Assembly (NCBI RefSeq): GCF_001613405.1
Contig: NZ_BDCH01000010.1
Span: forward strand, 120,982-184,981
DNA length: 64,000 nucleotides
Source: Nocardia crassostreae
Lineage (GTDB): Bacteria > Actinomycetota > Actinomycetes > Mycobacteriales > Mycobacteriaceae
Direction of reading: 5' to 3'
The notes below the pieces were generated by a model. It had not been told where the DNA came from and made no database searches. It saw nothing but the letters and a program-made list of their open reading frames with translations. Below, in pieces: positions 45,516 through 54,255 of this stretch (its first letter is position 1; every line of letters begins with the position of its first letter). A program made the position numbers and the translations under genes.

Positions 45516-46274
45516 GTGAGCAACAATGTCTCCCTCACCTTCGACGGCAATCGCGCCCACGTCGCCCTGGACCGGCCGGACAAGCACAACGGCCTGACCG
45601 TCGACATGCTGCGCGAGCTGGTGCGGGTCGCCGGAGTCATCGAGCGGCGCAGCGATATTCGCGTGGTCATCCTGTCCGGCAACGGGCCCAGTTTCTCCTC
45701 CGGCCTGGATATCGCCAAGGCCATGGGCAATCCGCTCGATGTGCTGCGCGCCTTCGTGCCGCTGCCGTGGCGCGGCACCAATGTCTTCCAGGAGGCGTGC
45801 TGGGCGTGGCGGCGACTGCCGCAGCCGGTCATCGCGGTGGTGCACGGACGTTGCTACGGCGGCGGCCTGCAGCTGGCGCTGGCCGCCGATTTCCGGTTCG
45901 TCACACCGGATTCGGAATTCTCGGTCATGGAGGCCAAGCACGGTCTCATTCCGGATATGACCGGCGCCGCGACGCTGTCGCGGTTGATCGGCATCGATCA
46001 GGCGCTGCTGCTGACCATGACCGCGGACTGCGTGGATGCAGCCCATGCGGAGCGAATCGGCCTGGTCACCGAGGTTTCCGCGGATCCGCTGGCCGCCGCC
46101 GAGAAGCTCGCCGACCGTATTGCCGCGCGCCCGGCGCCCGCGGTGGCCGCCGCCAAGAAGCTTTTCGATCGCACGTGGAACGCATCGGTTCGCCGTACGC
46201 TGTCGGTCGAACGTGCGACGCAGCTGCCGCTGATCGTCCGGCAGGCCCTGAACCGAGGATCGAATTCGCACTGA
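45516..46274 (+). CDS. Enoyl-CoA hydratase/isomerase (crotonase family)
   Basis: A 252-residue crotonase. The oxyanion-hole elements are present: FSSGLDIAKAM in the first half and HGRCYGGGLQLALAADFRF in the second. The usual first catalytic Glu position falls in EAKHGLIPDM, so hydratase or isomerase action on an acyl-CoA is plausible. GTG start with AAGGA upstream. It is co-directional with the hydrolase gene 15 bases before it. Confidence 0.88.
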   Translation: MSNNVSLTFDGNRAHVALDRPDKHNGLTVDMLRELVRVAGVIERRSDIRVVILSGNGPSFSSGLDIAKAMGNPLDVLRAFVPLPWRGTNVFQEACWAWRRLPQPVIAVVHGRCYGGGLQLALAADFRFVTPDSEFSVMEAKHGLIPDMTGAATLSRLIGIDQALLLTMTADCVDAAHAERIGLVTEVSADPLAAAEKLADRIAARPAPAVAAAKKLFDRTWNASVRRTLSVERATQLPLIVRQALNRGSNSH

Positions 46275-46392
46275 GCAGGACGCGATTTCGCAAACGTAAG
46301 CGAACTCACTGCAAACAATCCGGTTTGGAACACCACCTCTCGGGGTATCGCTGTTAGCATTTTCACACTTTGCCAGCGAGTCGAACCTCTTG

Positions 46393-46406
46393 TGTGACCC
46401 GTCACA
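46393..46406. promoter_or_regulatory. TGTGAC-CC-GTCACA palindrome before the DUF4185 gene
   Basis: A perfect 14-bp inverted repeat 48 bases upstream of the TTG start. It resembles a CRP/GlxR half-site pair but with a four-base spacer between TGTGA and TCACA where six are usual; the GTCACA element also recalls MtrA sites. Candidate operator only. Confidence 0.5.
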
Positions 46407-46454
46407 TACCGTGTGGTCCGCAAATAATTCGGCAGAACCGGAGGATCCACCGCA

Positions 46455-47561
46455 TTGACCAAGACCGCCCCCCTGCTGCTGACCGCCATAGCAGGTGCCA
46501 CGGCCTTGCTCCTTTCCGTGACCACCCCGGCCGCAGCCAACCCCAATGCCATCAATCCGATCCCGGTGCTCAACGGCACCAACGGCCTGCCCAATCTGCC
46601 CGGGCGCACCAAGGCCGTCTTCCAGGCCACCGGCATGGCCAGCCCCTACAACACCCAGAACTACAACGTGCTCGGCACCGACCTGGGCATCATGTGGGAC
46701 AACGGGCACGGCGAAATGCTCACCGCCTTCGGTGACACCGCCGGTCTCGGCTTCCCCAATCTGCTGGTCGGCAGCACCTGGGCCTGGCGCTCCAATATCC
46801 TGGTGCGCTCGCACACCCAGAACCCGGCCAACGGCATCTACTTCGACAGCGTGGTGCGCGATATCTTCGGCCAGGCGCGCGATCTCATCCCCAGCCCCAA
46901 GATTCCATGGCTGGAGATCAGCCGCATTCCCACTGCGGGCATTTCGGTGGGCGGCGTCCAGTACATGAGCCTCATGTCGGTGAAGACCTGGGACGACGTC
47001 GGCGAGTGGACCACCAACTTCTCCGGCCTCGCCGTCTCCGGCGACAATGGCGAGAACTGGGTCGAACTGCCCGCCACCCGGCGTCCGGACGACGGCGGCA
47101 ACAGCAACTTCCAGATGAACGCCTTCCTCAAGTCCGACGGCTTCGTCTACGAGTACGGCACCGCCTCCGGCCGCAATAATCCGGCATTCGTGGCGCGCGT
47201 TCCGGAGGCCGCCATCGGCGATCTCCCCGCCTACGAATACTGGAACGGCGACAAATGGGTGAAGGACGATGTGAACGCGGCCGCGCCCGTGATCGGCGGC
47301 GTCTCCGAGATGTCGGTCATGTGGAACGACTATCTCGGCGAATACATCATGCTCACCACCGATCCGTGGAATTCGGTGGTCATGTACCGCGCACCGCATC
47401 CGGAAGGTCCGTGGGGCGGTCCGGAGGTGCTGATCGACACCCGCGAACTGCCCTCCGCGTACGCGCCGTCGATCTTCCCGTATCAAACCGGGCGTGACCT
47501 GTACTTCCTCACCACCGTGCACAGCCAGTACAACGTCATCCTCATGCGCACCACGCTCTGA
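46455..47561 (+). CDS. Secreted DUF4185 protein, GH183-type endo-D-arabinanase candidate
   Basis: A 368-residue exported protein with a Sec signal peptide (MTKTAPLLLTAIAGATALLL, cleavage near PAAA-NP). The mature part has the beta-propeller-like DUF4185 repeats (MWDNGHGEMLTAFGDTAG, GISVGGVQYMSLMSVKTW, SVMWNDYLGEYIML, YAPSIFPYQTGRDLYFLTT) with several conserved acidic residues. DUF4185 enzymes have been assigned to GH183 as endo-D-arabinanases acting on mycobacterial arabinan, so cleavage of the cell's own arabinogalactan or lipoarabinomannan is likely. The TTG start has GGAGGA nine bases upstream. A hairpin terminator follows. Confidence 0.85.
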   Translation: MTKTAPLLLTAIAGATALLLSVTTPAAANPNAINPIPVLNGTNGLPNLPGRTKAVFQATGMASPYNTQNYNVLGTDLGIMWDNGHGEMLTAFGDTAGLGFPNLLVGSTWAWRSNILVRSHTQNPANGIYFDSVVRDIFGQARDLIPSPKIPWLEISRIPTAGISVGGVQYMSLMSVKTWDDVGEWTTNFSGLAVSGDNGENWVELPATRRPDDGGNSNFQMNAFLKSDGFVYEYGTASGRNNPAFVARVPEAAIGDLPAYEYWNGDKWVKDDVNAAAPVIGGVSEMSVMWNDYLGEYIMLTTDPWNSVVMYRAPHPEGPWGGPEVLIDTRELPSAYAPSIFPYQTGRDLYFLTTVHSQYNVILMRTTL

Positions 47562-47580
47562 ATTCGAACGGTTTCAGGAG

Positions 47581-47617
47581 ATCTCCCCCGAACGCGCAAG
47601 ACGTGTTCGGGGGAGAT
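47581..47617. terminator. Hairpin terminator after the DUF4185 gene
   Basis: A 13-bp perfect stem (47581-47593 with 47605-47617), extended inward by a G-U and a C-G pair. It begins 20 bases after the stop. No U-tract follows. Confidence 0.7.
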
Positions 47618-47649
47618 TCGCATGGTGGACCAACCCATAGACTCGACTC

Positions 47650-48360
47650 ATGGACGCCGCCGCATGGGACGAGCATTACGCCCGAACCGAATTGGTCTGG
47701 GGCGCACCGCCCAACGACACCGTTGTGGAGCAGGTCTTCGGCCTGGAGCGCCGATTGCCGACGGGCCCCTTCGCGGTCGGCGAGCCCCGCCCCGAATACC
47801 CCCGCGTCCTGGACCTCGGCTGCGGTGAGGGCCGCAATACGCTGTGGCTGGCCACGCACGGCTGTCAGGTCGACGCCGTCGACTTCTCCCAGACCGGCAT
47901 CGACAAGGGCCGCACCGTCGCCTCGCGCCTGTCCCGCTCGGTCCGCGGCCGCATCAGCTGGCACTGCGCCGATGTCACCCGGCTCGACGGCACCGATCTG
48001 ACCGGACCCTACGAGCTCGTTCTCATGGCCTTCCTGCAACTCCCGAGAGCCGATCGCCGCGCCCTGCTGCTGCGCGCGGTGGCGATGCTGTCCCCCGGGG
48101 GCACGCTGCTCGTCCTGGGCAACGACACCCTCAACCGCACCGAAGGCTATGGCGGCGAACAGGATCCCGATCGGCTGTTCACGCCGAACGATATCGTCGC
48201 CGAGCTGGATCCGGCCGGGGACGATATCCGCATTCGCGTCGCCGACCGCATCGCCCGGCCCACCGAGGATCGGGATGCCATCGACGCCCTGATCGTCGCC
48301 ACCAAACCGGTGCCCGAACCGCCCACGGAATCCGAGACGCCCCCGGCGCTGGAGGGCTAA
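47650..48360 (+). CDS. Class I SAM-dependent methyltransferase
   Basis: A 236-residue methyltransferase with motif I VLDLGCGEGRNTLWLA, followed by VDAVDFSQTGI (ribose-binding Asp) and a LVLMAFLQL motif IV strand. It resembles the thiopurine/tellurite-type small methyltransferases in beginning DAAAWDEHYARTELVWGAPPN. The C-terminus is Pro/Glu-rich. Its stop overlaps that of the convergent hydrolase gene by four bases. Substrate unknown. Confidence 0.88.
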   Translation: MDAAAWDEHYARTELVWGAPPNDTVVEQVFGLERRLPTGPFAVGEPRPEYPRVLDLGCGEGRNTLWLATHGCQVDAVDFSQTGIDKGRTVASRLSRSVRGRISWHCADVTRLDGTDLTGPYELVLMAFLQLPRADRRALLLRAVAMLSPGGTLLVLGNDTLNRTEGYGGEQDPDRLFTPNDIVAELDPAGDDIRIRVADRIARPTEDRDAIDALIVATKPVPEPPTESETPPALEG

Positions 48361-48977
48361 CGCGCCCAGCGCTCCAACCAGACCGCGACGGTCGCGGCGA
48401 TCTCCTCGAATCCGGCGCGATAGGAATGGGCCTGGCCCGGAATCACCCGCACCTCGGCGGCATCGGCGGCGTCCGGTATCCCGAACGGATCGCGCGCCCC
48501 GTTGACCACGACCACCTCGATATCCCCGGGCGCCAGCAGTTCCTCCCGCCGCGACTTCTCCGGTTTGCCCGGCGGATGCAGTGGGAAGGAGAGCGCGACC
48601 ACGCCGCGCGCCCCGGCCGCCCGCGCGGTGCGGCAGGCCACCCGCGCGCCATTGCTGCGCCCGCCCTGAATCAAGGGCAGGGTGGCGAGCTTGGTCTTCA
48701 GCACCGTCTTCTTGCGCAGCGCCGCGATGATCTCCAGCCAGGCCGCGTCCTGCACCTCGGCATTGCCCGGCGCACGCCGTCCCGCCACCCGATACGGCTG
48801 TGTCACCAGGGCCACCGCGCCGCCTTGCGCCACCGCCGAATCCCGCACGGCCAGAATGTCTTTCGCATCGTTCCCACCCCCGGAACCATGCGTGAGCAGC
48901 AACAGGAACGCCGGTTTCCCGCCCGCGGGCCGGTCGATCTCCACCTCCGCCGGTCCGGCACTCGTCTCGATGCGCAT
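48357..48977 (-). CDS. Alpha/beta-hydrolase-family protein (KANL3/Tex30-like)
   Basis: A 206-residue small hydrolase-fold protein. It has the oxyanion segment LLLTHGSGGGND, the elbow GGRSNGARVA (Ser) and the last-strand HSYRAG (His), typical of this dienelactone-hydrolase-related group. The ATG 48977 gives the natural N-terminus; upstream the frame runs antisense through the acyl-CoA dehydrogenase gene and is not coding. No signal peptide. Substrate unknown. Confidence 0.82.
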   Translation of the reverse strand: MRIETSAGPAEVEIDRPAGGKPAFLLLLTHGSGGGNDAKDILAVRDSAVAQGGAVALVTQPYRVAGRRAPGNAEVQDAAWLEIIAALRKKTVLKTKLATLPLIQGGRSNGARVACRTARAAGARGVVALSFPLHPPGKPEKSRREELLAPGDIEVVVVNGARDPFGIPDAADAAEVRVIPGQAHSYRAGFEEIAATVAVWLERWAR

Positions 48978-49144
48978 ACCGCACCGTAACCGGGCCTGTC
49001 GAGGACCTAACACCGGCGCGCGCGGGGCGGCGAGAACTCGCCTCACCTGCGATTCCGGGATCCCCTCGGGCTCAAGGCAAACCCGGCGCCCAGCAACGCG
49101 CGTGCTTCCCGTCACAATCGCCCGTGCTGACCTTGGCGGCGGTT

Positions 49145-49176
49145 TTACCCGTCGGTAACATGGCGCATAAGTTACC
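49145..49176. promoter_or_regulatory. TTAC-N6-GTAA site and nested inverted repeat upstream of fadE5
   Basis: TTACCCGTCGGTAA (49145-49158) has the same TTAC-(T/C)C-N3-(A/G)GTAA pattern as the sites before fabG4/fadA2 and TetR. Overlapping it, GGTAAC (49154-49159) and GTTACC (49171-49176) form a wider inverted repeat with an 11-base spacer. It is about 120 bases before the fadE5 ATG. Confidence 0.5.
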
Positions 49177-49277
49177 CGCCAGTAGAGATGCTTTACGGTG
49201 TCTACCCGGTGGAGACCTAACGGGCGGGAACGGCACCAACCGAACCGCACCCATCTCAATGGAGAGTGAGTACGACC

Positions 49278-51123
49278 ATGGGTCACTACAAGGCAAACGT
49301 CCGCGACCTCGAGTTCAACCTCTTCGAGGTCCTCGGCATCCAGCAGCTGCTCGACGCGGGCGCCTACGGCGACGCGGGCGCCTACGGCGACCTGGACGCC
49401 TACACCGTCAAGGAAATGCTGAACGAGGTCCGCCGCCTGGCCGAGGGCCCCCTGGCCGACTCCTTCGTCGACGGCGACCGCAACCCGCCGACCTTCGACC
49501 CGGCTACTCGCACCGTGACCCTGCCCGAGTCCTTCAAGAAGTCCTACAAGGCGCTCGAGGATGCCGGTTGGTCCAAGGTGCCCGTGCGCGAGGAGCTGGG
49601 CGGCCTCGGCGCTCTCTCCGTCGTCGGCTGGGCCCTGGGCGAGATGATCCTGGGCGCCAACCCCCCGGCCCAGATGTACGCCGCGGGCGCCGGTTTCGCG
49701 CAGGTCTTCTACAACAACGGCACCGATGAGCAGAAGAAGTGGGCTCAGATCATCGCCGACCGCAACTGGGGCGCCACCATGGTGCTGACCGAGCCGGACG
49801 CCGGTTCGGACGTCGGCGCGGGCCGCACCAAGGCGGTTCAGCAGGAGGACGGCTCCTGGCACATCGAGGGCGTCAAGCGCTTCATCACCTCGGGCGACTC
49901 CGACGACCTGTTCGAGAACATCATGCACCTGGTGCTGGCCCGCCCCGAGGGCGCCGGACCGGGCACCAAGGGCCTGTCGCTGTTCTACGTGCCGAAGTTC
50001 CACTTCGACTTCGACACCCAGACCCTGGGCGATCGCAACGGCGTATTCGTCACCAATGTCGAGCACAAGATGGGCATCAAGGTCTCGGCCACCTGTGAGG
50101 TCACCTTCGGCGGCCACGGCGTGCCTGCCAAGGGCTGGCTGGTCGGCGAGGTCCACAACGGCATCGCGCAGATGTTCGACGTCATCGAGAACGCTCGAAT
50201 GATGGTGGGCACCAAGGCCATCGCCACCCTGTCGACCGGTTACCTGAACGCGCTGGAGTACGCCAAGACCCGCGTGCAGGGCGCCGACCTGACCCAGATG
50301 ACCGACAAGGCCGCGCCGCGCGTGACCATCACCCACCACCCGGACGTGCGCCGCTCGCTGGCCATGCAGAAGGCCTACGCCGAGGGCCTGCGCGCCATCT
50401 ACCTGTACACCGCCGCGCACCAGAACGAGGACATCGCGAACCTCGTCTCGGGTGCGGGACAAGGATGTCGCCTTCCGCGTGAACGATCTGCTGCTGCCGA
50501 TCGTCAAGGGCGTCGGCTCCGAGCGCGCCTACCAGTACCTGACCGAATCGCTGCAGACCTTCGGTGGCTCCGGCTTCCTGCAGGACTACCCGATCGAGCA
50601 GTACATCCGCGACGCCAAGATCGACTCGCTGTACGAGGGCACCACCGCCATCCAGGCGCAGGACTTCTTCTTCCGCAAGATCGCCCGCGACCGCGGTGTG
50701 GCGCTGGCCCACGTGGCCGGACAGGTGCAGTCCTTCATCGAGCGCGAGGGCGGCAACGGTCGCCTCAAGGCCGAGCGCAAGCTGCTCGCCACCGCCCTCG
50801 AGGATGTGCAGGCCATGGCCGCCACCCTGACCGGCCACCTGATGGGCGCCCAGCAGGACCCGAAGGAGCTCTACAAGGTCGGCCTGGGCTCGGTGCGCTT
50901 CCTGCTCGCCGTCGGCGACCTGCTCATCGGCTGGCAGCTGCTGGTGCAGGCCGAGGTCGCCATCAAGGCCCTCGACAACGGCTCCACCGAGCCGTTCTAC
51001 ACCGGCAAGGTCGCCACCGCGCAGTTCTTCGCCCGCAATGTCCTTCCGGAGCTGACCTCGGTCCGCACCGTGCTGTCGAACCTCGACAACGACATCATGG
51101 AGCTGGATGAAGCGGCGTTCTGA
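49278..51123 (+). pseudogene. fadE5: Acyl-CoA dehydrogenase FadE5, frameshifted as sequenced
   Basis: This encodes an FAD-dependent acyl-CoA dehydrogenase of the long (about 610-residue) FadE5 type; [18 protein letters not shown] is the family start and [20 protein letters not shown] with [11 protein letters not shown] the C-terminal signature. The first frame is normal to VSGA at about 50455, then shifts; a second frame continues from [14 protein letters not shown] to the TGA at 51123. Deleting one G from the GGG at 50456-50458 restores [13 protein letters not shown]. The rest of both parts is intact, so the lesion is either very recent or an assembly error. An 18-base tandem duplication lies near the start. 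GGAGAG precedes the ATG. In M. tuberculosis, Rv0244c adjoins fadA2; here it is 18 kb away. Confidence 0.85.
49353..49388 (+). repeat. 18-bp perfect tandem duplication inside fadE5
   Basis: Two adjacent identical 18-base units (49353-49370 and 49371-49388), each encoding DAGAYG. It adds six residues in frame to an N-terminal helical region. Confidence 0.9.
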
Positions 51124-51136
51124 TCCACTGAAAACC

Positions 51137-51166
51137 ACTGAGGCCCGGAGCAATCCGGGCCTCAGT
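51137..51166 (+). terminator. Intrinsic terminator after fadE5
   Basis: A 13-bp perfect stem (51137-51149 with 51154-51166) with a GCAA tetraloop, 13 bases after the stop, followed by TGTATATAG. Confidence 0.85.
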
Positions 51167-51221
51167 TGTATATAGAGGCACCAGAGGGTCCGGATACCGG
51201 TCGAATTCCCCCGGATAGACG

Positions 51222-51250
51222 AAGAGCCTCCGCACTGGGCAGAGGCTCTT
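51222..51250 (-). terminator. Hairpin downstream of tRNA-Gly
   Basis: AAGAGCCTC (51222-51230) pairs with GAGGCTCTT (51242-51250), nine bp, just past the 3' end of the leftward tRNA gene. On the plus strand it is followed by GTTTGG. Confidence 0.7.
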
Positions 51251-51256
51251 GTTTGG

Positions 51257-51330
51257 TGGAGCCGGTGACGGGAATCGAACCCGCAATTCGACCTTGGGAA
51301 GGTAGCGTGTTGCCACTACACCACACCGGC
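51257..51330 (-). tRNA. tRNA-Gly (anticodon CCC)
   Basis: Reading leftward from 51330: a 7-bp acceptor stem GCCGGTG/CACCGGC, D-arm with GTGT/ACAC stem, anticodon loop TTCCCAA (anticodon bases at 51298-51296), T-arm CGGGTTCGATTCCCG, discriminator T at 51260 and an encoded CCA at 51259-51257. One mismatch (T28-C42) is present in the anticodon stem. It reads GGG glycine codons. Confidence 0.95.
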
Positions 51331-51503
51331 AGTGCGCTCGAGAGCGCGTTCGCGACTCTATCAGACCGGGGCTGGCGGGGCGCAAATCTTTAGGGGTTGT
51401 GGCTGGTCATGGGGTGGGGTGTGGTGTTGCGGGGGCGGCGCGCCGGTGATCTTGCGGGATGTTTTGTCGAAGTGCGGGGGTTCAGTTACGGGCGGTCGTA
51501 GAC

Positions 51504-51534
51504 TGTGGTGGAGATCGAAAACCCGTCCACCACA
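51504..51534 (+). promoter_or_regulatory. Inverted repeat upstream of ctaD
   Basis: TGTGGTGGA (51504-51512) and TCCACCACA (51526-51534) pair over nine bases around a 13-base loop, 68 bases before the ctaD ATG. It may be an operator or a leader hairpin; no known family site is recognised. Confidence 0.4.
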
Positions 51535-51602
51535 AGTAGTTTGGCGATGCTGGACGTTTGCTGAGGCGTTCGGCGTCCCTGCTCGGCGGTCGAGGAGGAC
51601 GT

Positions 51603-53387
51603 ATGACCGCGACGCCTGCGCGCGAAGTCCCGCAGCTGGAGGCCGTGCGGCCGTTTCCGGCGCGGATGGGGCCCAAGGGGTCCTATCTGTGGAAGGCCAT
51701 CACGACCACCGATCCCAAGATGCTCGGGAACATGTATTTGTTCACGGCCATGACGTTCTTCCTGATCGGCGGGCTGATGGCGCTGCTGATGCGGGTGGAG
51801 CTGGCGCGGCCGGGGCTGCAGATGCTCTCGCCCGAGCAGTTCAATCAGCTGTTCACCATGCACGGCACGATCATGCTGCTGTTCTATGCGACGCCGATCG
51901 TGTTCGGATTCGCCAATGCGGTGCTGCCCTTGCAGATCGGGGCCCCGGATGTGGCGTTCCCGCGGCTGAACGCCTTCAGCTACTGGCTGTACCTGTTCGG
52001 GGCGACCATGGCGACGGCCGGATTCATCACGCCGGGCGGGGCCGCGGACTTCGGCTGGACCGGGTACACCCCGCTCAGCGATATGACCCATTCCCCGGGG
52101 GTGGGCGCGGACCTGTGGATCATGGGGCTGATCCTGTCCGGTCTGGGCACCATTCTGGGCGGCGTCAATATGATCACCACGGTCATCTGCCTGCGCTGCC
52201 CGGGCATGACCATGTTCCGCATGCCCATCTTCACCTGGAACATTCTGGTGACGAGTGTGCTTGTGCTGCTGGCATTTCCGATTCTCACCGCGGCGTTGTT
52301 CGCGCTCGGCATCGACCGGCACCTGGGTGCGCACATCTATGACGCGTCCAATGGCGGGGCCATGCTGTGGCAGCACCTGTTCTGGTTCTTCGGGCATCCC
52401 GAGGTGTACATCGTGGCGCTGCCGTTCTTCGGCATCGTGACCGAGATATTCCCGGTGTTCAGCCGCAAACCGCTGTTCGGGTACTCGACGCTGGTGTACG
52501 CCACCCTGGCCATCGGCGCGCTGTCGGTGGCGGTGTGGGCGCATCACATGTACGCCACTGGCGCGGTGCTGCTGCCCTTCTTCTCCCTCATGACCTTCCT
52601 CATCGCGGTGCCCACGGGCGTGAAGTTCTTCAACTGGATCGGTACCATGTGGCGCGGCCAGCTGACCTTCGAGACGCCCATGCTGTTCTCCGTCGGCTTC
52701 CTGGTGACCTTCCTCTTCGGCGGTCTGTCGGGCGTCGTGCTGGCCAGCCCGCCGCTGGATTTCCATGTGTCCGACAGTTATTTCGTGGTAGCGCACTTCC
52801 ACTACGTGCTGTTCGGCACCATCGTGTTCGCCACCTTCGCGGGCATCTACTTCTGGTTCCCCAAGATGACCGGGCGGCTACTGGACGAGCGCATCGGCAA
52901 ACTGCACTTCTGGACCACCTTCCTGGGCTTCCACCTGACCTTCCTGGTGCAGCACTGGCTGGGGAACGAGGGCATGCCGCGCCGATATTCGGACTATCTG
53001 CCCATGGACGGCTTCACGCTGCTGAACACCATCTCGACCATCGGCTCGTTCGTGCTCGGGTTCTCGATGCTGACGTTCGTGTGGAACGTCTTCAAGAGCT
53101 ACCGCTACGGCGAAGTGGTGACCGTGGACGATCCGTGGGGCTACGGCAACTCCCTGGAGTGGGCGACTTCCTGCCCGCCCCCGCGGCACAACTTCTATGA
53201 GCTGCCGCGGGTGCGCTCCGAGCGTCCCGCCTTCGAATTGCACTATCCGCACATGGTCGAGCGCATGCGGGCCGAGGCGTACTCCTCCTTCGGCCTGCGC
53301 AAACCAGCGCAGGTCGCGGTGACGGCGGCCAAACCCGTCGAACTACCGGCGGAACCGCCGGACGGTCCGGATCTGAGCAAGCCCTGA
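51603..53387 (+). CDS. ctaD: Cytochrome c oxidase subunit I (aa3 type)
   Basis: The catalytic subunit of the terminal oxidase, 594 residues with 12 membrane helices. It carries the haem a ligand in TMHGTIML, the CuB/cross-linked pair His265-Tyr269 in FGHPEVY, the HH of WAHHMYATG and the haem a/a3 ligands in [11 protein letters not shown]. It takes electrons from the cytochrome bcc complex and reduces O2. ATG 51603 follows AGGAGG; an upstream in-frame ATG at 51558 would add 15 poorly conserved residues. The other oxidase subunits are not in this window, as is usual in actinomycetes where ctaD stands alone. Confidence 0.96.
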   Translation: MTATPAREVPQLEAVRPFPARMGPKGSYLWKAITTTDPKMLGNMYLFTAMTFFLIGGLMALLMRVELARPGLQMLSPEQFNQLFTMHGTIMLLFYATPIVFGFANAVLPLQIGAPDVAFPRLNAFSYWLYLFGATMATAGFITPGGAADFGWTGYTPLSDMTHSPGVGADLWIMGLILSGLGTILGGVNMITTVICLRCPGMTMFRMPIFTWNILVTSVLVLLAFPILTAALFALGIDRHLGAHIYDASNGGAMLWQHLFWFFGHPEVYIVALPFFGIVTEIFPVFSRKPLFGYSTLVYATLAIGALSVAVWAHHMYATGAVLLPFFSLMTFLIAVPTGVKFFNWIGTMWRGQLTFETPMLFSVGFLVTFLFGGLSGVVLASPPLDFHVSDSYFVVAHFHYVLFGTIVFATFAGIYFWFPKMTGRLLDERIGKLHFWTTFLGFHLTFLVQHWLGNEGMPRRYSDYLPMDGFTLLNTISTIGSFVLGFSMLTFVWNVFKSYRYGEVVTVDDPWGYGNSLEWATSCPPPRHNFYELPRVRSERPAFELHYPHMVERMRAEAYSSFGLRKPAQVAVTAAKPVELPAEPPDGPDLSKP

Positions 53388-53434
53388 CCACACCCGGCGC
53401 GAATGCGCACTCGGCGGCAACTACCCTGTTCGGC

Positions 53435-54007
53435 GTGCTGCTTTCCGATCGCGATATTCGTAAGGAGATCGACGCCGGGCGTCTCGGGGTCGAGCCGTTC
53501 GATGACAAACTGGTGCAACCGTCGAGTATCGATGTGCGACTGGACAGTCTGTTCCGAGTGTTCAACAACACTCGCTACACCCACATCGATCCCGCGCAGC
53601 GCCAGGACGAGTTGACCACGCTGGTCGAACCGACCGAGGGCGAGCCGTTCGTGCTGCACCCGGGCGAATTCGTGCTGGGCTCCACCCTCGAGGTGTGCAG
53701 CCTGCCCGACGATCTGGCCGGACGGCTGGAGGGCAAATCGAGCCTGGGCCGCCTCGGCCTGCTCACCCATTCCACCGCGGGCTTCATCGATCCCGGATTC
53801 AGCGGCCACATCACCCTGGAACTGTCGAATGTCGCCAATCTGCCCATCACCCTGTGGCCGGGTATGAAGATCGGCCAGCTCTGCCTGTTCCGACTGACCA
53901 GTCCGGCCGAGCATCCGTACGGCAGCGCCGCCGTCGGTTCCAAGTACCAGGGCCAGCGCGGCCCGACCCCGTCGCGCGCCTACCTGAATTTCCCGGTCGG
54001 CTCCTGA
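53435..54007 (+). CDS. dcd: dCTP deaminase (probably bifunctional dCTP deaminase/dUTPase)
   Basis: A 190-residue trimeric enzyme, the same length as M. tuberculosis Rv0321. It supplies dUMP for thymidylate synthesis by deaminating dCTP and probably hydrolysing the dUTP formed. Motifs: [21 protein letters not shown], the active-site [23 protein letters not shown] with catalytic Glu in ITLELSN, and [11 protein letters not shown] at the end, closing the site. GTG start. Confidence 0.96.
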   Translation: MLLSDRDIRKEIDAGRLGVEPFDDKLVQPSSIDVRLDSLFRVFNNTRYTHIDPAQRQDELTTLVEPTEGEPFVLHPGEFVLGSTLEVCSLPDDLAGRLEGKSSLGRLGLLTHSTAGFIDPGFSGHITLELSNVANLPITLWPGMKIGQLCLFRLTSPAEHPYGSAAVGSKYQGQRGPTPSRAYLNFPVGS

Positions 54008-54255
54008 TTGGCGAATGTCACTGCGCCACAGGGGAATCTCTGTGTCGTACCACAGCGGGTCCGCGTCCACGGGGCTTGTCAGGTGCCCGTTGGGTGAACT
54101 CCCGGGTGTACTGGAGACTCTCGTCGTCGTAGGGTGCTTGCGACAGGTAGGGTGACCCCACCGCAAGTGTGATCACCGCATGTGACGCGATGCCGGTCGG
54201 CCGTTCGAAGGCATCCGTTCGCAGTCGGTGAGCGTGGAAACGAGATGGGCTGCAG

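Noticed and set aside
44685..47522. A 945-codon open frame on the minus strand
   Set aside because: It runs antisense through the hydrolase, crotonase and DUF4185 genes, which have ribosome sites, signal peptide and family motifs. Its translation is low-complexity His/Gln/Arg-rich, the usual shadow of GC-rich coding.
48978..50507. Upstream extension of the small hydrolase gene to 716 codons
   Set aside because: The extension is antisense to fadE5; the natural hydrolase start is the ATG at 48977.
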